64,000 nt of DNA from Arthrobacter sp. StoSoilA2 (lineage in GTDB: Bacteria; Actinomycetota; Actinomycetes; Actinomycetales; Micrococcaceae), in assembly GCF_019977195.1 (NCBI RefSeq), contig NZ_AP024643.1, positions 4,526,001 through 4,590,000 on the forward strand, in the 5' to 3' direction. This document shows positions 16,451-25,155 of this stretch, one piece after another (within the stretch, counting starts at the first letter, position 1; every line of letters begins with the position of its first letter). The position numbers and the translations under genes were made by a program. A model generated the notes under the pieces. That model had not been told where the DNA came from. It ran no database searches and saw nothing but the letters and a program-made list of their open reading frames with translations.

Positions 16451-17211
16451 GCACCCACGTCCTTAGCGATACCAGCGTCCTCACCGGCCGCTCGCTGCGC
16501 CACATCCTGCGCAGCCCCGATACGATCATCACCACCGCGGTCACGCCGATCGCGCTGATGCTGCTGTTCGTTTATGTGCTTGGCGGTGCGATCAATACCG
16601 GATCCGACGAGTCGTACATCAACTACATGCTCCCCGGCATCCTGCTGATCACGATTGCCTCCGGCATCGCCTACACCGCCTACCGCCTGTTCCTGGACAT
16701 GCAGGGCGGCATCTTCGAGCGCTTCCAGTCCATGCCGATCGCACGGTCGAGCGTGCTTTGGGCGCACGTGCTCACCTCGCTCGTGGCCAACCTCGTCTCG
16801 GTCGCGATCGTCGTCGGAGTGGCCCTCCTTATGGGGTTCCGCACCGGAGCATCCGTGGGCACCTGGCTTGCAATCGCCGGCATCCTGGTCCTGTTCACGC
16901 TCGCCCTGACCTGGCTGGCCGTGATCGCAGGGCTCTCCGCGAAAACCGTCGACGGCGCCAGCGCGTTCAGCTACCCGCTGATCTTCCTGCCGTTCATCAG
17001 TTCGGCCTTCGTGCCGACTGCGACGATGCCCGGCCCTGTGGCCTGGTTCGCCGAGAACCAGCCAGTGACCTCGATCGTGAACTCCATTCGCGCGCTGTTC
17101 GCACAACAGCCGGTGGGCAGCGACATTTGGATTGCGCTGGCCTGGTGCTTCGGCATCCTGGTTCTGGCGTTCGCCTTCGCAATTGCCGCTTACCGACGGA
17201 AGATCGCCTAA
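16447..17211 (+). CDS. DrrB-type ABC-2 exporter permease
   Basis: The 254-residue ABC-2 membrane protein has about six helices. Family features are the polar N terminus with RSLRHILRSPDTIITTAVTPIALMLLFVYVLGGAI, the loop EMQGG-like DMQGGIFERFQSMPIARSSVLWAHVL, and LIFLPFISSAFVPTATMPGPVAWFAENQPVTSIVNSIRAL near the C terminus. It is the last gene of the PadR operon and is followed by a short terminator. A drug or antibiotic is the likely cargo by family, not by direct evidence. Confidence 0.93.
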   Translation: MSTHVLSDTSVLTGRSLRHILRSPDTIITTAVTPIALMLLFVYVLGGAINTGSDESYINYMLPGILLITIASGIAYTAYRLFLDMQGGIFERFQSMPIARSSVLWAHVLTSLVANLVSVAIVVGVALLMGFRTGASVGTWLAIAGILVLFTLALTWLAVIAGLSAKTVDGASAFSYPLIFLPFISSAFVPTATMPGPVAWFAENQPVTSIVNSIRALFAQQPVGSDIWIALAWCFGILVLAFAFAIAAYRRKIA

Positions 17212-17223
17212 TCCCCCCGGCCT

Positions 17224-17250
17224 AAGCTCCCCTTTTCCACAGGGGAGCTT
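17224..17250 (+). terminator. Rho-independent terminator of the PadR operon
   Basis: A perfect nine-base stem AAGCTCCCC (17224-17232) and GGGGAGCTT (17242-17250) with a T-rich loop lies 13 bases after the permease stop. The downstream stretch to 17361 is AT-rich and likely contains the promoter of the amino-acid permease. Confidence 0.85.
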
Positions 17251-17361
17251 TCGCCGTGAGAGCCGATTAGCCATTGGTCAGACATTAGCTATAGCTTTAT
17301 CGAAACAGATTTGTAACGGCCGTCACCATTTTGGTGGGCTCTTCGAAGGGTTCTTGAACTA

Positions 17362-18825
17362 ATGTCCGACCAGACAACACAAGCGCAACTCCGCGCGTCC
17401 AGCAGGGACAGCGAGCCCCACCTGTCACGCTCGCTCAGCAACCGCCACATCCAGCTCCTGGCAATCGGCGGCGCCATCGGAACCGGACTCTTCATGGGCT
17501 CGGGCAAAACCATCTCCGTCGCCGGACCCTCCGTGATTTTCGTGTACATGATCATCGGCTTCATGCTGTTCTTCGTCATGCGCGCCATGGGCCAGCTCCT
17601 GTTGTCCAACCTGAACTACAAGTCCTTCAGCGACTTCGCCGGCGATCTCCTCGGCCCCTGGGCAGGCTTCTTCACCGGGTGGACCTACTGGTTCTGCTGG
17701 GTAGTCACAGGTGTTGCGGACGTTATCGCCATCGCCGGCTATGCCAATGAGCTGTGGCCAGGCGTTCAACTGTGGGTCCCGGGAATTGCGACCATCATCA
17801 TCCTGCTTCTCCTGAACCTCCCCACCGTGAAGGCATTCGGCGAGACCGAGTTTTGGTTCGCGCTCATCAAGATCGTGGCCATTGTGGCGCTGATCGTCGT
17901 TGGCCTGGTCATGATCTTCACCGGCTTCCAGTCCAACGCCGGAACCGCAAGCTTCACCAACCTGTGGAGCCATGGCGGGTTCTTCCCCAAGGAATTCATG
18001 GGCTTCGTCGCCGGCTTCCAGATCGCTGTCTTCGCGTTTGTGGGCATCGAACTCGTGGGCACGGCAGCAGCCGAGACCAAAAACCCTGAGCACAACCTTC
18101 CCCGCGCCATCAATGCGATCCCCCTGCGCGTCATGCTGTTCTACGTAGGCGCGCTCATCATCCTCATGTCCGTCACCCCGTGGACCGAGTTCAAGGCAGG
18201 ACACAGCCCGTTCATCGCCATGTTCTCCCTGGCAGGCCTCGGCATGGCGGCAACCGTGGTCAATCTCGTGGTGCTCACCTCTGCCATGTCTTCGGCCAAC
18301 TCGGGCATCTACTCGACGTCACGCATGGTGTTCGGCCTGGCCAACGACGGCGACGCACCAAAGGTCTTCGGCCGGCTCTCCAGCCGCAAAGTACCCCAGA
18401 ACGCGCTGTTCCTGTCCTGCGTTCTGCTGCTGGCCGGCGTCGTACTCCTCTACGCAGGCAAAGACGTCGGCGCCGCGTTCGACATGGTGACCACGGTGTC
18501 CGCTGTCTGCTTCATGTTCGTCTGGTCGATCATCCTTGCCAGCTACCTCGTCTACCGAAAGCGCCGCCCGGAGCAGCACGCGGCGTCACCCTTCAAGATG
18601 CCTGGCGGCATCCCGATGGTGTGGGTGGTCTTCGCGTTCTTCGCTTTCCTGGTCTGGGCTCTCACCACGCAGCCGGACACTCTCACGGCCCTGCTGGTGA
18701 CGCCTATCTGGTTCGCGATCCTCGGCATCGCCTATGCGGTCGTGCGTAAGTCGCCGCTGCACCAGGCCCGCGTGGCCGAATGGAAGGCGATGGCTGAAGC
18801 AGAAACCGCGGCAGCGACAAAGTAG
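17362..18825 (+). CDS. APC-family amino-acid permease (CycA-like)
   Basis: The 487-residue transporter has twelve helices and the amino-acid transporter signature LSNRHIQLLAIGGAIGTGLFMGSGKTISVAGPS in helix 1. The motif FGETEFWFALIKIVAIVALIVVGL and the ETKNPEHNLPRAINAIPLR loop follow, then SAMSSANSGIYSTSRMVFGLA. These match the D-serine/D-alanine/glycine permease CycA more closely than aromatic or lysine permeases, by recognition. It is monocistronic, with a strong hairpin after its stop; the nearest terminator upstream isolates it from the PadR operon. Confidence 0.9.
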   Translation: MSDQTTQAQLRASSRDSEPHLSRSLSNRHIQLLAIGGAIGTGLFMGSGKTISVAGPSVIFVYMIIGFMLFFVMRAMGQLLLSNLNYKSFSDFAGDLLGPWAGFFTGWTYWFCWVVTGVADVIAIAGYANELWPGVQLWVPGIATIIILLLLNLPTVKAFGETEFWFALIKIVAIVALIVVGLVMIFTGFQSNAGTASFTNLWSHGGFFPKEFMGFVAGFQIAVFAFVGIELVGTAAAETKNPEHNLPRAINAIPLRVMLFYVGALIILMSVTPWTEFKAGHSPFIAMFSLAGLGMAATVVNLVVLTSAMSSANSGIYSTSRMVFGLANDGDAPKVFGRLSSRKVPQNALFLSCVLLLAGVVLLYAGKDVGAAFDMVTTVSAVCFMFVWSIILASYLVYRKRRPEQHAASPFKMPGGIPMVWVVFAFFAFLVWALTTQPDTLTALLVTPIWFAILGIAYAVVRKSPLHQARVAEWKAMAEAETAAATK

Positions 18826-18837
18826 CAGCGGCGCTCT

Positions 18838-18903
18838 GAGAGCGTCTATGGGGCTGTGCCCGCTTCGCGATGCCCACCACGCCGCAGCCCCATAGACGCT
18901 CTC
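18838..18903. terminator. Shared hairpin between convergent permease and mtlD
   Basis: A perfect 19-base inverted repeat (18838-18856 and 18885-18903) encloses 28 bases. It starts 13 bases after the permease stop and ends 55 bases before the mtlD stop, serving both directions. Confidence 0.85.
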
Positions 18904-18957
18904 TCGCTTGGCGATCAATCTCACCCGCCTTCGCCGTCAACCATTTGTGGGGAGGAA

Positions 18958-20106
18958 CTAGGCTTCGGCTTTGCGGTCCTCTATCAGTTTCTGGATCGCC
19001 GGGAACAGCGGGTGTGACGGCGGAAGTTCGGTGATGCGCTCGACGGCGGCAGCTGCGTCCAGCTCGGAGAGCATGTTTGCGAGTTCCACGGCTTCGTCGT
19101 CGGATCCGTCGTCGAAACGAAGGGCAGCCGACATCGCCTCCAGCAACGCGACCGGTGTGACACCACGCTCGGCGAGCTCAGCCGCCGGGCCAACAAACCG
19201 CTCGTGCCGGCCAAGCTTCCGCAGCGGTGCCCGGCCGACGCGGACCACGGTATCGGGCAGGTACGGGTTGGTGAAGCGGGACAGGATCTTCTGCACGTAC
19301 GCTTCCTGCTCGGCCTCCACGAATCCGTGCTTGGCAACCAGCAGTTCCTTGGTCTCTTCCAGCACGGCCCTGACCTTCGCGGCCACGGACGGATCGGCCA
19401 TGGCATCGGAGATCTTTTCCAGGCCCGCCGCGTAGCCGAAATACGCAGCAGATGCATGCCCGGTGTTCACTGTGAACAGCTTGCGCTCGATGTACGGGCC
19501 AAGTTCGTCCACGAACGTCGCTCCAGGGATCGCGGGGACGTGGTCACCAAACGGTGTGCGGTCGATGACCCACTCGTAGAACGTCTCCACTGTGACATCC
19601 AGGCCTTGGCCCGGCGCCTGGTTCGGGACAATACGGTCCACTGCGGTGTTGGCGAACACAGCCACTGAGTCCAAATTGGCTGCGGAGTCGTCCCAGGCCG
19701 CCCGGACTTCCACTTGCAGGAGGTGCGTGGCGTTGATGGCGTTCTCGCACGCCATCACCTGCAGGGGCGGCAACGATGGTTCCCGGGCTGCGAGTCCGCG
19801 AGCGATCACCGGTGCCACGAACTTCAGGATGTGCGGCCCCACCGCGGTGGTGACCACATCCGCCGTCGAGATTTCCTCCACAACGGCGGCTTCCTGCGTG
19901 CTCGAGTTCAGCGCACGGAACCCGTCCACGGTTTTGACCGCGGGGTTCTCGCCCACTTCATGGACCTCGTAGCTGCTCGCGGAGGCCAGCTGGCTGATCA
20001 GTGCGTCCGCAACATCGGCGAACACCACCTCGTAGCCCGCTTCGTGCAGCAACAGCCCCACAAAGCCGCGTCCGATGTTGCCTGCCCCAAAATGGACTGC
20101 CTTCAC
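18958..20106 (-). CDS. mtlD: Mannitol-1-phosphate 5-dehydrogenase
   Basis: The 382-residue long-chain polyol dehydrogenase oxidises mannitol 1-phosphate to fructose 6-phosphate with NAD. It starts MKAVHFGAGNIGRGFVGLLLHEAGYEVVFADV, the dinucleotide-binding motif, and has the conserved KLFTVNTGHASAAYFGY catalytic-region block, where Lys and His are expected to act. The start is a GTG whose G is shared with the TAG stop of mtlA, so both are translated from one message. The product uses the phosphorylated sugar delivered by the PTS transporter encoded upstream. Confidence 0.96.
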   Translation of the reverse strand: MKAVHFGAGNIGRGFVGLLLHEAGYEVVFADVADALISQLASASSYEVHEVGENPAVKTVDGFRALNSSTQEAAVVEEISTADVVTTAVGPHILKFVAPVIARGLAAREPSLPPLQVMACENAINATHLLQVEVRAAWDDSAANLDSVAVFANTAVDRIVPNQAPGQGLDVTVETFYEWVIDRTPFGDHVPAIPGATFVDELGPYIERKLFTVNTGHASAAYFGYAAGLEKISDAMADPSVAAKVRAVLEETKELLVAKHGFVEAEQEAYVQKILSRFTNPYLPDTVVRVGRAPLRKLGRHERFVGPAAELAERGVTPVALLEAMSAALRFDDGSDDEAVELANMLSELDAAAAVERITELPPSHPLFPAIQKLIEDRKAEA

Positions 20107-22130
20107 TATGCGTTGACCTTTCCGAACAGCTCCAGCACTTCCTCAACGGTGGTCGCTTCCTCCAACTGGGCCACCTGGGCCTTGTTGGTGAAGATCTTGG
20201 CGATCGAGGACAGGATGTGGAGGTGCTCATTGTTGAGGCCAGCGACGCCGACCACGAACTTCACTTGCTTTCCACCCCAGTCGATGCCCTCGGGGTACCG
20301 AACGATGGAAACTGCGGAGTGCCGGATGTGCTCCTTGGCATCGTTGGTGCCGTGCGGGATCGCCAGGAAGCTGCCCATATAGGTGGACACGGATTCCTCG
20401 CGTTCGTGCATGGCATGGACGTAGCTGACATCCACGGCACCGCGGTCAAGCAGGAGCTGACCGGCTTCGTCGATCGCAGCATCACGGTCGTGCGCCGTTC
20501 CGTTCAGCACAACGCTTTCGGGGAGCAGGACTTCTTTACCCCCGACGGCGGCAGCGGGCACAGCGGCATGCGCACCGTGGGCGGCGGCTGCTGCTGCTTC
20601 TGTTTCTGCTGCGCCGGTTGGATGGGCAGCGGCCGGACCTTCGGTGTTGCTCGTCTTGACCAGCTCCACGATTTCGTCGTACTTGGGACTGTTCATGAAG
20701 TTGTCCACGGAATAGTGCACCGCGCTGGATGTCTTCGGCTGGGCGCGTTCCGTGAGGTCCTGGTGCGTGATCACAACATCGTACGTATCGCTCAGGTTGG
20801 CGATTGCGGAGTTGGTGACCTTGACGTCCGGGAAGCCGGCTGCCTTGATCTTGTTGCGCAGCACCGAGGCGCCCATGGCACTGGAGCCCATGCCGGCGTC
20901 GCAGGCGAACACGATGTTCTGAACCGGCCGGGTCAGCACGGCAACGTCGCTGCGGCCTTCACGGTCGCCCACCAACGCCGATGAGACGGAGCTCTTCTTG
21001 CCCTTCATGGCTTCCATGCGGGACGTTGCGGCGGAGAGGTCATCCTCGCCCTTGTTCTTGGATGTACGAAGGATCAAAGAAGCGATGAGGAAGGAAACGG
21101 TGGTTGCCAGCACCACAGCCAGAATCACGCCGACGTAGCTGTCCCGCGACGTCTGGAAGATGACTGCGAGGATCGAGCCCGGGGCGGCCGGAGCCACAAG
21201 GCCGGAGTTGGTGATCGCCAGGGTTGCGATGCCGGTCATGCCACCGCCGATGGCAGCGAGGATGAGGATCGGCTTCATCAGGACGTACGGGAAGTAGATC
21301 TCGTGGATGCCACCGAAGAAGTGGATGATGGCAGCACCCGGAGCCGAAGCGCGTGCAGCGCCGCGGCCGAAGAAAATGTACGCCAGCAGGATGCCGAAGC
21401 CCGGCCCCGGGTTGGCTTCGAGCAGGAACAGGATGGACTTGCCCTGCTCCAGCGACTGCTGGATGCCCAGCGGCGTAAGCACGCCGTGGTTGATGGCGTT
21501 GTTGAGGAAGAGGACCTTGGCGGGCTCAATGAAGATGCTGGTCAGCGGTAGCAGGCCATTGTTGACCAGGAACTGGACCACATTTCCGGCGCCCGCCGTG
21601 AAGAGCTTGACCAGCCAGGAGAGGCCATAGAACCCACCCAGAGCCAGGATTGCGCCCCAAATGCCGGCCGAGAAGTTGTTCACCAACATCTCGAAGCCGG
21701 GACGGATCTTGCCGTCCCAGAGCCGGTCGAGCTGCTTGATGGTCCAGCCTCCCAGCGGACCCATGATCATTGCGCCGATGAACATCGGAGAACTTGTACC
21801 CGCAATGACGCCCATGGTCGCGATGGCTCCAACGACGCCACCGCGGACGTCATAAACCATCTTGCCGCCGGTGTAGCCAATCAGGATCGGGAGCAGATAC
21901 GTGACCATGGGGCCAACGATGCCCACGTTGGGTGCGCCCTCGGCATTCGTGCCGAAGCCACCCAGCTCCGGGACTGGAATCCAGCCGACTTTGATGAACA
22001 GGGCAGTGATGAGGCCCCAGGCGATGAAGGCGCCGATGTTGGGCATGATCATGCCGGACAGGAAGGTTCCGAACTTTTGGACACCTACGCGCGCACTTGT
22101 GCGGGGCTTCGCAACGGTCTCTGTTGCCAT
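20106..22130 (-). CDS. mtlA: Mannitol-specific PTS enzyme IICBA
   Basis: The 674-residue protein imports and phosphorylates mannitol. Residues 1 to about 350 form the membrane IIC domain (FGTFLSGMIMPNIGAFIAWGLITALF, NNAINHGVLTPLG, GGIHEIYFPYVLMKP). A IIB domain follows with the phospho-Cys in VFACDAGMGSSAMGA (Cys410). After an Ala/His-rich linker near 500-530 comes IIA, with the phospho-His in LAIPHGTND (His593). The single-chain IICBA order matches E. coli MtlA. HPr and enzyme I are encoded divergently nearby at 23049-25060, giving a complete phosphotransfer chain in one locus. Confidence 0.97.
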   Translation of the reverse strand: MATETVAKPRTSARVGVQKFGTFLSGMIMPNIGAFIAWGLITALFIKVGWIPVPELGGFGTNAEGAPNVGIVGPMVTYLLPILIGYTGGKMVYDVRGGVVGAIATMGVIAGTSSPMFIGAMIMGPLGGWTIKQLDRLWDGKIRPGFEMLVNNFSAGIWGAILALGGFYGLSWLVKLFTAGAGNVVQFLVNNGLLPLTSIFIEPAKVLFLNNAINHGVLTPLGIQQSLEQGKSILFLLEANPGPGFGILLAYIFFGRGAARASAPGAAIIHFFGGIHEIYFPYVLMKPILILAAIGGGMTGIATLAITNSGLVAPAAPGSILAVIFQTSRDSYVGVILAVVLATTVSFLIASLILRTSKNKGEDDLSAATSRMEAMKGKKSSVSSALVGDREGRSDVAVLTRPVQNIVFACDAGMGSSAMGASVLRNKIKAAGFPDVKVTNSAIANLSDTYDVVITHQDLTERAQPKTSSAVHYSVDNFMNSPKYDEIVELVKTSNTEGPAAAHPTGAAETEAAAAAAHGAHAAVPAAAVGGKEVLLPESVVLNGTAHDRDAAIDEAGQLLLDRGAVDVSYVHAMHEREESVSTYMGSFLAIPHGTNDAKEHIRHSAVSIVRYPEGIDWGGKQVKFVVGVAGLNNEHLHILSSIAKIFTNKAQVAQLEEATTVEEVLELFGKVNA

Positions 22131-22196
22131 GTGAATTCCTAACGTGTGTCCCGCAGCGGCGCGGGGTCAGTCGATATAGATCGAGAGAGAACAGCC

Positions 22197-22919
22197 TTAG
22201 GAGCTGCTGGAAATGCGGTGAAGCCACTCAAGGAACAGCTTCAATTCAGAGCTGGAAAGTTGGTCCGAATGCGAGGCCTGCAGTGCCGCATTCAGGGCGA
22301 TTGCCGCAACAACCACGGAGGACTTACCGGAGTCCTCCGGTGCGGCGCCACGGGCGGTATCCGTGGAGACGGCGAAAATCATGGAATCCCGGGTCATCGT
22401 TGAGAGCTCGAGGTTCCTTTCTTCCACCGGTTCGGCGATGAGCATGAGCGTTACACCCACGTTGGCCGCGAGGATGCTTCGTGCCGCTTCGCGGGGCGGC
22501 ACGTTGATCTGACCGGCGATGGCGGCCTTGTTCAGCATTTCTTCCAGAAGCGCTTCAGCATCGGCCACGATTGCTGGGCGGCTTTCCGGCCTGATATTGC
22601 CGAACATCACCAAATACAGGTGGGGTTGGCTCAGCCCGAACTGGACGTGGTTGTCCCACATCCGCCGGACATCTTCCAAGGGCTCCCCGGAAGGAGCAAA
22701 GTCCCTCTCCCCTGCCACGTACTCTTCAAAGCCGGCGGAAACGACGGCGTCGAACAGTCCTTCTTTGTCTCCAAAGTGGTGGTAGAGCGTTGGGGCCGTA
22801 ACCCCGGCCAACGCTGTGATCTGGCGCGTAGAGACCGCTGACCCCTCCGAATTTGCCAGCAATTCAGCAGCTGCACGGAGCAACCGAATTTTTGGCGGAA
22901 GCTGGTCATCGAAACTCAT
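22197..22919 (-). CDS. TetR-family transcriptional regulator
   Basis: The 240-residue protein has an N-terminal TetR helix-turn-helix (LLRAAAELLANSEGSAVSTRQITALAGVTAPTLYHHFGDKEGLFDAVVSAGFEEYV) and a helical ligand domain of unknown specificity. It lies 66 bases upstream of mtlA on the same strand and is divergent from ptsI, with an operator-like palindrome in between. Control of the mannitol genes and of ptsIH is inferred; a TetR protein in this role differs from the MtlR regulators of Bacillus and enterobacteria. Confidence 0.9.
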   Translation of the reverse strand: MSFDDQLPPKIRLLRAAAELLANSEGSAVSTRQITALAGVTAPTLYHHFGDKEGLFDAVVSAGFEEYVAGERDFAPSGEPLEDVRRMWDNHVQFGLSQPHLYLVMFGNIRPESRPAIVADAEALLEEMLNKAAIAGQINVPPREAARSILAANVGVTLMLIAEPVEERNLELSTMTRDSMIFAVSTDTARGAAPEDSGKSSVVVAAIALNAALQASHSDQLSSSELKLFLEWLHRISSSS

Positions 22920-22937
22920 AACCGCTACCCTAGCACC

Positions 22938-22952
22938 TATAGCGTTGCTATA
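22938..22952. promoter_or_regulatory. TetR operator candidate
   Basis: TATAGCGTTGCTATA is a perfect six-base inverted repeat with a three-base centre, 18 bases before the tetR start and about 97 bases before ptsI. A second AT-rich inverted repeat, TCGATATAGATCGA (22171-22184), lies between tetR and mtlA. Confidence 0.7.
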
Positions 22953-23048
22953 TGAAGTGGCTCACAACAGAATTTTGTAGGCTAATTTCGCAGGCTCGTG
23001 GTGCCGTCGCCGGTGGGTCTGAACCAACACGCAGGAACAGAGGATTCA

Positions 23049-24749
23049 GTGCAGAATTTCCAAGGAGTAGGGGTAAGCCCTGGCCGCATCATTGGTTCCG
23101 TCCGCCAGATGCCCAAACCGGTGAGTGAACCGCCGTCGGGCGAGCGGCTGGCCGCAGACGTCAGTCCGGAGGACGCCGTCGCGGGCTTGAAAGCCGCAGC
23201 GCAAGCCGTCCACGACCAGCTCAAGGGGCGCGCGGATTCCGCCTCCGGCGACGGCAAGGCCGTCCTCGAGGCCACCGCGCTCATGGCCAAGGACACCATG
23301 CTCCTGAAGTCCGCGGCCAAGCTCATCAATGCGGGCTCGTCCGCGGAACGGGCCATCTGGGAATCCGGTGCCTCGGTTTCGGAAATGTTGCACAACCTGG
23401 GCGGGTACATGGCCGAACGCGCCACGGACGTGCTGGATGTGCGCGCCCGCATCGTCGCCGAACTGCGAGGCGTGTCCGCGCCCGGCATCCCTTCTTCGGA
23501 GACGCCCTTCATTTTGCTGGCAGAGGACCTCGCACCGGCGGATACCGCCACGCTGGATCCTTCCAAAGTGCTGGCACTGGTGACCTCTGGTGGCGGACCG
23601 CAGTCACACACAGCGATCATTGCGCGCTCGCTCGGACTGCCCGCCGTCGTTGCGGCCCATGGCGTTGATTCCATTGCTGATGGCACAGAGGTCTACGTAG
23701 ACGGGGCAGCCGGCCTCGTGGCTGCCCCGCCGTCGGAGGAGCAGCGCGCTGCAGCGACCGCCTGGGCGGAAACCTCCGCAACGCTCGCCGCCTTTGACGG
23801 AAACGGCACGACGGCGGACGGCCACCTGGTCCCGCTCCTCGCCAACGTGGGTGGAGCCAAGGATGCCGTGGCAGCAGCTGGCCTCGGCGCCCAGGGTGTT
23901 GGCCTGTTCCGCACCGAGTTCTGCTTCCTCGAGCGCGATACCGAGCCCTCCGTCGACGAACAAGCCGCCGCGTACAAGGCTGTGTTTGACGCGTTCCCCG
24001 GCAAGAAAGTAGTGCTGCGAACCCTCGACGCCGGCGCCGACAAGCCCCTCCCCTTCCTCACAGACGCCACCGAACCCAACCCCGCCCTGGGTGTTCGCGG
24101 CTACCGGACAGACTTCACCACGCCCGGTGTTTTGGAACGCCAACTGCAAGCCATCGCCCGGGCAGCTTCTGAATCCGAGGCCGACGTCTGGGTCATGGCC
24201 CCAATGATCTCCACAGCCGCCGAAGCTGGACGCTTCGCCTCATTGTGTGCTGCTGCCGGCATCCAAGCGCCGGGTGTCATGGTGGAAGTTCCCTCGGCTG
24301 CTTTGACCGCCGCCTCCGTGCTCCGGGAAGTTGGCTTCGCTTCACTGGGCACCAATGACCTCACTCAGTACGCCATGGCCGCCGACCGCCAACTAGGACC
24401 CCTCGCGGAACTGAACACGCCATGGCAGCCAGCTGTCCTGAGGCTGGTGCAGCTCACAGTGGAAGGTGCAGAGCAGGAAGCATCCGGCCGGGAAGGCAGC
24501 AGCAAACCCGTGGGCGTCTGCGGCGAGGCAGCCGCGGACCCTGCCCTCGCCGTCGTACTTACCGGACTCGGCGTCAGCACGCTGTCCATGACCGCGCGCT
24601 CGCTGGCCGCCGTCGGGACTGTCCTGAAGACCGTCACCCTGGAGCAGTCGCAGGAACTCGCCCGCCTGGCTCTCACTGCGCCCAGCGCCACCGAGGCCCG
24701 CGAGTGGGTCCGGGCCAAGCTCCCCATACTCGAAGAGCTCGGCCTCTAA
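23049..24749 (+). CDS. ptsI: PTS enzyme I (phosphoenolpyruvate-protein phosphotransferase)
   Basis: The 566-residue enzyme takes phosphate from phosphoenolpyruvate and passes it to HPr. The phospho-His is His187 in SGGGPQSHTAIIARSLGLPAVV, and the C-terminal PEP-binding half has GLFRTEFCFLERD, LRTLDAGADKPLPFL, FASLGTNDLTQYAMA and the catalytic Cys491 in GVCGEAAADP. GTG at 23049 was chosen because AGAGG precedes it and the protein then begins MQNFQGVGVSPGRIIG, the family N terminus; longer readings start at 22998. ptsH follows after 32 bases. Confidence 0.96.
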   Translation: MQNFQGVGVSPGRIIGSVRQMPKPVSEPPSGERLAADVSPEDAVAGLKAAAQAVHDQLKGRADSASGDGKAVLEATALMAKDTMLLKSAAKLINAGSSAERAIWESGASVSEMLHNLGGYMAERATDVLDVRARIVAELRGVSAPGIPSSETPFILLAEDLAPADTATLDPSKVLALVTSGGGPQSHTAIIARSLGLPAVVAAHGVDSIADGTEVYVDGAAGLVAAPPSEEQRAAATAWAETSATLAAFDGNGTTADGHLVPLLANVGGAKDAVAAAGLGAQGVGLFRTEFCFLERDTEPSVDEQAAAYKAVFDAFPGKKVVLRTLDAGADKPLPFLTDATEPNPALGVRGYRTDFTTPGVLERQLQAIARAASESEADVWVMAPMISTAAEAGRFASLCAAAGIQAPGVMVEVPSAALTAASVLREVGFASLGTNDLTQYAMAADRQLGPLAELNTPWQPAVLRLVQLTVEGAEQEASGREGSSKPVGVCGEAAADPALAVVLTGLGVSTLSMTARSLAAVGTVLKTVTLEQSQELARLALTAPSATEAREWVRAKLPILEELGL

Positions 24750-24781
24750 CCCGTTTTTCGTCCACCCATAAGGAGAAAACC

Positions 24782-25060
24782 ATGCCAGAACGCACAGCCA
24801 CCATCGCCAGCCGCTCCGGCCTGCACGCCCGGCCCGCTGCCCTGTTCGCCGAAGCGGCAGGTGAGCAGCCGGTGGAGGTCACCATTGCCATGCAAGGCGA
24901 ACCCGCCGATGAAGCCCTGGACGCCGCCAGCATCCTCTCGCTCATGACGCTCGGCGCTGCTAAGGGCGACGTCGTCGTGCTGCGGGCGGAGGGCGACGGC
25001 GCCGACGCTGCCTTGGACGCGCTCGTAGCCTTGTTGGAGACGGATTTGGACGCGGAGTAG
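24782..25060 (+). CDS. ptsH: Phosphocarrier protein HPr
   Basis: The 92-residue phosphocarrier has the active-site His15 in RSGLHARPAALFAE. The regulatory serine region DAASILSLMTLGAAKGDVVVL corresponds to the Ser46 helix of Gram-positive HPr, with Ser at both SILS and LSLM, so HPr kinase-type phosphorylation cannot be excluded. ATG at 24782 follows AGGAGAAAAC. It accepts phosphate from enzyme I encoded just upstream and donates it to IIA domains such as that of MtlA. Confidence 0.96.
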   Translation: MPERTATIASRSGLHARPAALFAEAAGEQPVEVTIAMQGEPADEALDAASILSLMTLGAAKGDVVVLRAEGDGADAALDALVALLETDLDAE

Positions 25061-25075
25061 CCTTCTGTGCCCTGC

Positions 25076-25147
25076 GCCCGATTCGACGGCTTGCTGCGTA
25101 CAAGACGGTAGGAATCGTCTGATCTGCAGCGAGCCATCGAATCGGGC
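25076..25147. repeat. 72-bp palindromic repeat, copy A
   Basis: Outer arms GCCCGATTCGA and TCGAATCGGGC are perfect, the next bases GGCTTGCTGCG and GCAGCGAGCC pair with few mismatches, and an inner AGACG/CGTCT stem closes the hairpin. It lies between the convergent ptsH and levanase genes. A second copy is at 37610-37681. Confidence 0.85.
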
Positions 25148-25155
25148 TCGACTAG

